A DNA stretch of 64,000 bases, from the NCBI GenBank assembly GCA_002633005.1, contig NMRA01000368.1, positions 384,522 to 448,521 on the forward strand, given 5' to 3'. Under the pieces are notes generated by a model, which searched no databases, was not told where the DNA came from, and was given only the letters and a program-made list of their open reading frames with translations. The translations under genes were made by a program, and so were the position numbers. Numbering within the stretch: the first letter of the stretch is position 1; each line of letters opens with the position of its first letter. This document shows, piece after piece, positions 61,352-64,000 of the stretch. This DNA comes from Phoronis australis. Its lineage: Eukaryota > Phoronida > Phoronidae.

Positions 61352-62332
61352 GGAAACATTTGCCGAGTTCAAAAAGATTGAAGACTTTCTCTTGTATGCT
61401 ATAAATACATACACACATGTATATTTGTGACTATCAGTAAGTCTTGTTTACCTGTTAAGTTCATGACAAAGATTATTGTCTGATATTTGTGATCTTTCCG
61501 CAACGGAAGTCTCCTTTGGTTATTTTCGAAGGATCCGGGGATTTCATGTTGAACAGGCTTCCCAGAAAATGGGATTAAGTTTTAAAGCACTGATCACTTG
61601 CCATCCATGTAACTGTGTATAATAGTGTGCTAGAACCCATGCTGAGACTGAGGCCTTGTGATAATGATGGATATACTTCTTTGTAAACGTACTATTTAGA
61701 GCAAGCTGCAGTAATATTTCACTAATTTCTGACGTTGCCAAATTTGACCTTTTCCATTTCGAAGTCTCATAACAACGTGGTGAGTGCCCGCAGCTTTCCG
61801 GGAATTTCATTTTGCCTATATTCTGTTCTAAATTGGTGAGATTTTATCGTGCGTTTAGTAGTTGGTTGTAAATGAAATTGTATACTGAATACTGGGTTTG
61901 TTTGTATCCACACTGTGTAACTTGTTTGTCAGTAGGCATTCAATGAAACAAATACCACTCGCTGCAGCAAGATGATAAAACACCTAAAATCACTTGCTTT
62001 TGAGCCTGTTTGTGTAGAGTCTTCGTCTGGTAGTTGAAATGACGATGAAAATTAAAGGCATGCTGTGTTCTCAATAAGCTTTTTGAAACCCCGCGCTAAA
62101 ATTTGGCAGCAGGGGAAGGGGGTACAGCTAACTCCCATTTAGTCCGTATTCCAGGCGACACCGGTTTCTAGAGGCCTGGTATCAATCCTTGTTAATGACA
62201 AGGCTCATTCTTTTGTCCTGTCTCGACGCAACGGCACGCAGCGACTCAAAACCGAGGTAAACGAATGAAAACCTACCGCAGCGTTTTGGCCAATTTTTAT
62301 CGCATTTCTTCCTCTAAAGAAGGATTCTATTC
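61352..62332. other. 3' flank of the TRIM-like gene
   Basis: Presumed 3' UTR and intergenic DNA. No exact AATAAA noticed in the first kilobase; an ATTAAA lies near 62050. Confidence 0.4.
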
Positions 62333-62428
62333 CAGTGGCGGATTTAGAGGGGGGCAAAGGGGGCCATGCCCCCTCTAAAATTCTCCCAGTTTCAAGTTTG
62401 GCAGTACGGGGGTGCGAATGTCTGANAA
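62333..62428. mobile_element. hAT-like element, left end, cut at an N
   Basis: CAGTGGCGGATTTAGAGGGG followed by a C-rich stretch and GGTGCGAATGTCTGA. It stops at the N at 62426. Same family and orientation as 19565-19713. Confidence 0.55.
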
Positions 62429-62899
62429 GACAACACTAATGGCCACTACAACACGTGGGAGCTCAACTTTGGGTGATATCAAAGGCGGACGGCGACTCCG
62501 GTTTTTCCCGGTAGATATAGAGAAGCATTGTCCAACTGTAAGATACCACTGAGCGGGCCGACTCGGATTTCTTGATGGGCCGGAGGATACAGGAATGTCC
62601 CACAGGGTGGTTGTGCATGATTATCAATCACCTGCCTGCAATCGCCTTGTAGACCCGAAAGTCCATTCACTAAAAGTGCCATATTGGCCTATGTGGGTTT
62701 TATTGTGTATGGATAAAACCCGAGGTGGTTCGAAGAGAAAAATACTTGTGTTCGGTAAGCTACTGGTGCGATAGTATAAACTGTTAAGATATAACATATA
62801 ACATGCAAGTGAACCTATTTGACCAATCAGAATGTGCGCCAAATATAAAACTAACCAATGGGGAAGATTAGCTTGGGCTGGGATGATTTGTAAATATTT

Positions 62900-63040
62900 G
62901 TCAAGAGGTAGCAATTAACAACTTTAAACTGAACATGTACAGGAAATACCCCTAAGCTAAATATATGTCAAGAGGTAACAATCAAGAGGTAACAATTAAT
63001 AATTTAAACTGAACATGTACAGTAAATACCTAAGCTAACT
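62900..63040. repeat. Tandem duplication, about 65-75 bp x 2
   Basis: Both copies contain TCAAGAGGTARCAATTAA, then TTTAAACTGAACATGTACAG and TAAGCTAA. The second copy has an additional internal ATCAAGAGGTAAC. Confidence 0.75.
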
Positions 63041-63271
63041 AACCATGAAAACCTGCCATAAACACATTGCAATAGCCTATCATTTCTACTCCAGGAATCA
63101 CTTCTTGTATTGGCGACATGGTTGCGTAAATGAGAGAAGGGGTGCCGGGGCTATTGAGTAGCGAACAAAATGAGCTTGTACGTCACAGCAAGGTGAGATG
63201 AGGATGACGTTTTTTTTGGGTAATGTTGGAGGAGTCCCTTTACTTTATCCAAGGAGGAGGATTTATTAGTT

Positions 63272-63398
63272 AGGGGGCCAGGGCAGAGTATTATAGCCAG
63301 GATTTTGCCTGTCAGACATTCGCACCCCTGAACTGAATGAAATCTGTTTTAGGGTGGTAGTGGCCCCCTTGGCTCCCTCCTCCAAATCCGCCACTGAT
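63272..63398. mobile_element. hAT-like element, reverse orientation
   Basis: Ends CTCCAAATCCGCCACTG on the right; its interior GTCAGACATTCGCACCCC is the reverse complement of the interior at 62410. The left end is not clear. It may pair with 62333 as the other terminus of a larger element. Confidence 0.55.
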
Positions 63399-64000
63399 AT
63401 CCATATAGTGCAGTGTTGAGATGATCGAGAACATGATCTCTATATGTCGACTACATTAGTATAGACACGGTTACATCTGGTGGCTGACCACTGGTCCAAC
63501 TTACGTTGGGGGCAGTAGAGATCATTGGAAACAGTTAATGCACGGGTGAGAAACAACATGACTGCCGATCCTCTAAATCGGACTAACTCACCCAAAACAG
63601 GATCTCCGGGGATCAAATGGGACCGTCGCACCAGAAAATGGGACTGACGCACCTAAAAACATGAACGCCCCACCACAAAACAGGACCGCGGGGGACTGAA
63701 CATGACCGCCGGACAATATACGGTTTCAGTCCCCGTCAGTGCCTGTCAGTTTTTTCAGATGATAAAACAGTGCTAAGTTTTCTACTGAGACAAGCCGATA
63801 ACCCGTTTTTTTCATAACAAACTTGAGATCAGCTTCGGCTGAAGTCAGCACTTTTTATGGTCGTACTAATGCGCAGATCTAGAGAGCCACTAACAGTCCA
63901 GCTCGAGGGTTTCTGTCTCCTGTAACTTGATTGGGAACTCTTTACACACAAAATGTTTTCTTGTAGTAGGCCTAATAGAACGAATGACACAGACAGATGT
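63399..64000. other. Unassigned DNA
   Basis: No gene or element recognised up to the window end. Confidence 0.5.

Overview
This is a eukaryotic, AT-rich window from a bilaterian animal. Genes are split by GT-AG introns, and non-coding DNA is full of transposon remnants. Cullin-3 and an ERICH6/FAM194-type protein look like animal orthologues. The single-exon RING/B-box/NHL-like gene and the hAT-like, Gypsy and RNase H-bearing LINE remnants would fit a marine invertebrate (ambulacrarian, amphioxus or lophotrochozoan), but the sequence alone does not settle the species.

Layout. (1) 1-16.1 kb, minus strand: cullin-3 (CUL3). Twelve coding exons encode residues 1-609; the C-terminal winged-helix/neddylation part lies left of the window. 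Two stretches of the gene are present twice, each next to a single N (2016 and 14954). These look like unmerged overlapping contig ends, not biological duplications. (2) 1.2-6.3 kb: introns carry degenerate repeats with many copies of a CCACTAGGKGGCRC-type motif resembling the CTCF core site. (3) 16.1-21.9 kb: intergenic, with small hAT-like elements. (4) 21.9-35.1 kb, plus strand: a 13-exon ERICH6-like gene whose reconstructed CDS is exactly 2,181 nt (726 aa plus stop), with every splice phase agreeing. (5) 35-39 kb: mostly unrecognised intergenic DNA. (6) 39.3-49.8 kb: a transposon nest. An RNase H-bearing LINE (minus strand) is split by a Gypsy-class LTR element with 138-bp LTRs and a GGGTC target duplication; inverted copies of a small DNA element flank the nest. 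(7) 50.1-53.7 kb: direct and inverted copies of another repeat, with a 141-bp MITE inside. (8) 53.7-55.0 kb: a second LINE fragment. (9) 55.74-57.08 kb: a 1.34-kb element with about 278-bp terminal inverted repeats enclosing a broken THAP-domain ORF. (10) 57.65-57.85 kb: a probable orphan terminal exon. (11) 59.45-61.35 kb, plus strand: an intact RING/B-box/coiled-coil/propeller protein. (12) 61.4-64 kb: intergenic, with hAT-like ends and a short tandem duplication.

The host genes are not an operon. CUL3 (ubiquitin ligase scaffold) and the TRIM-like protein (probable E3 ligase) share a broad pathway, but nothing in the sequence links their regulation. CUL3 and the ERICH6-like gene are transcribed divergently across about 5.8 kb.
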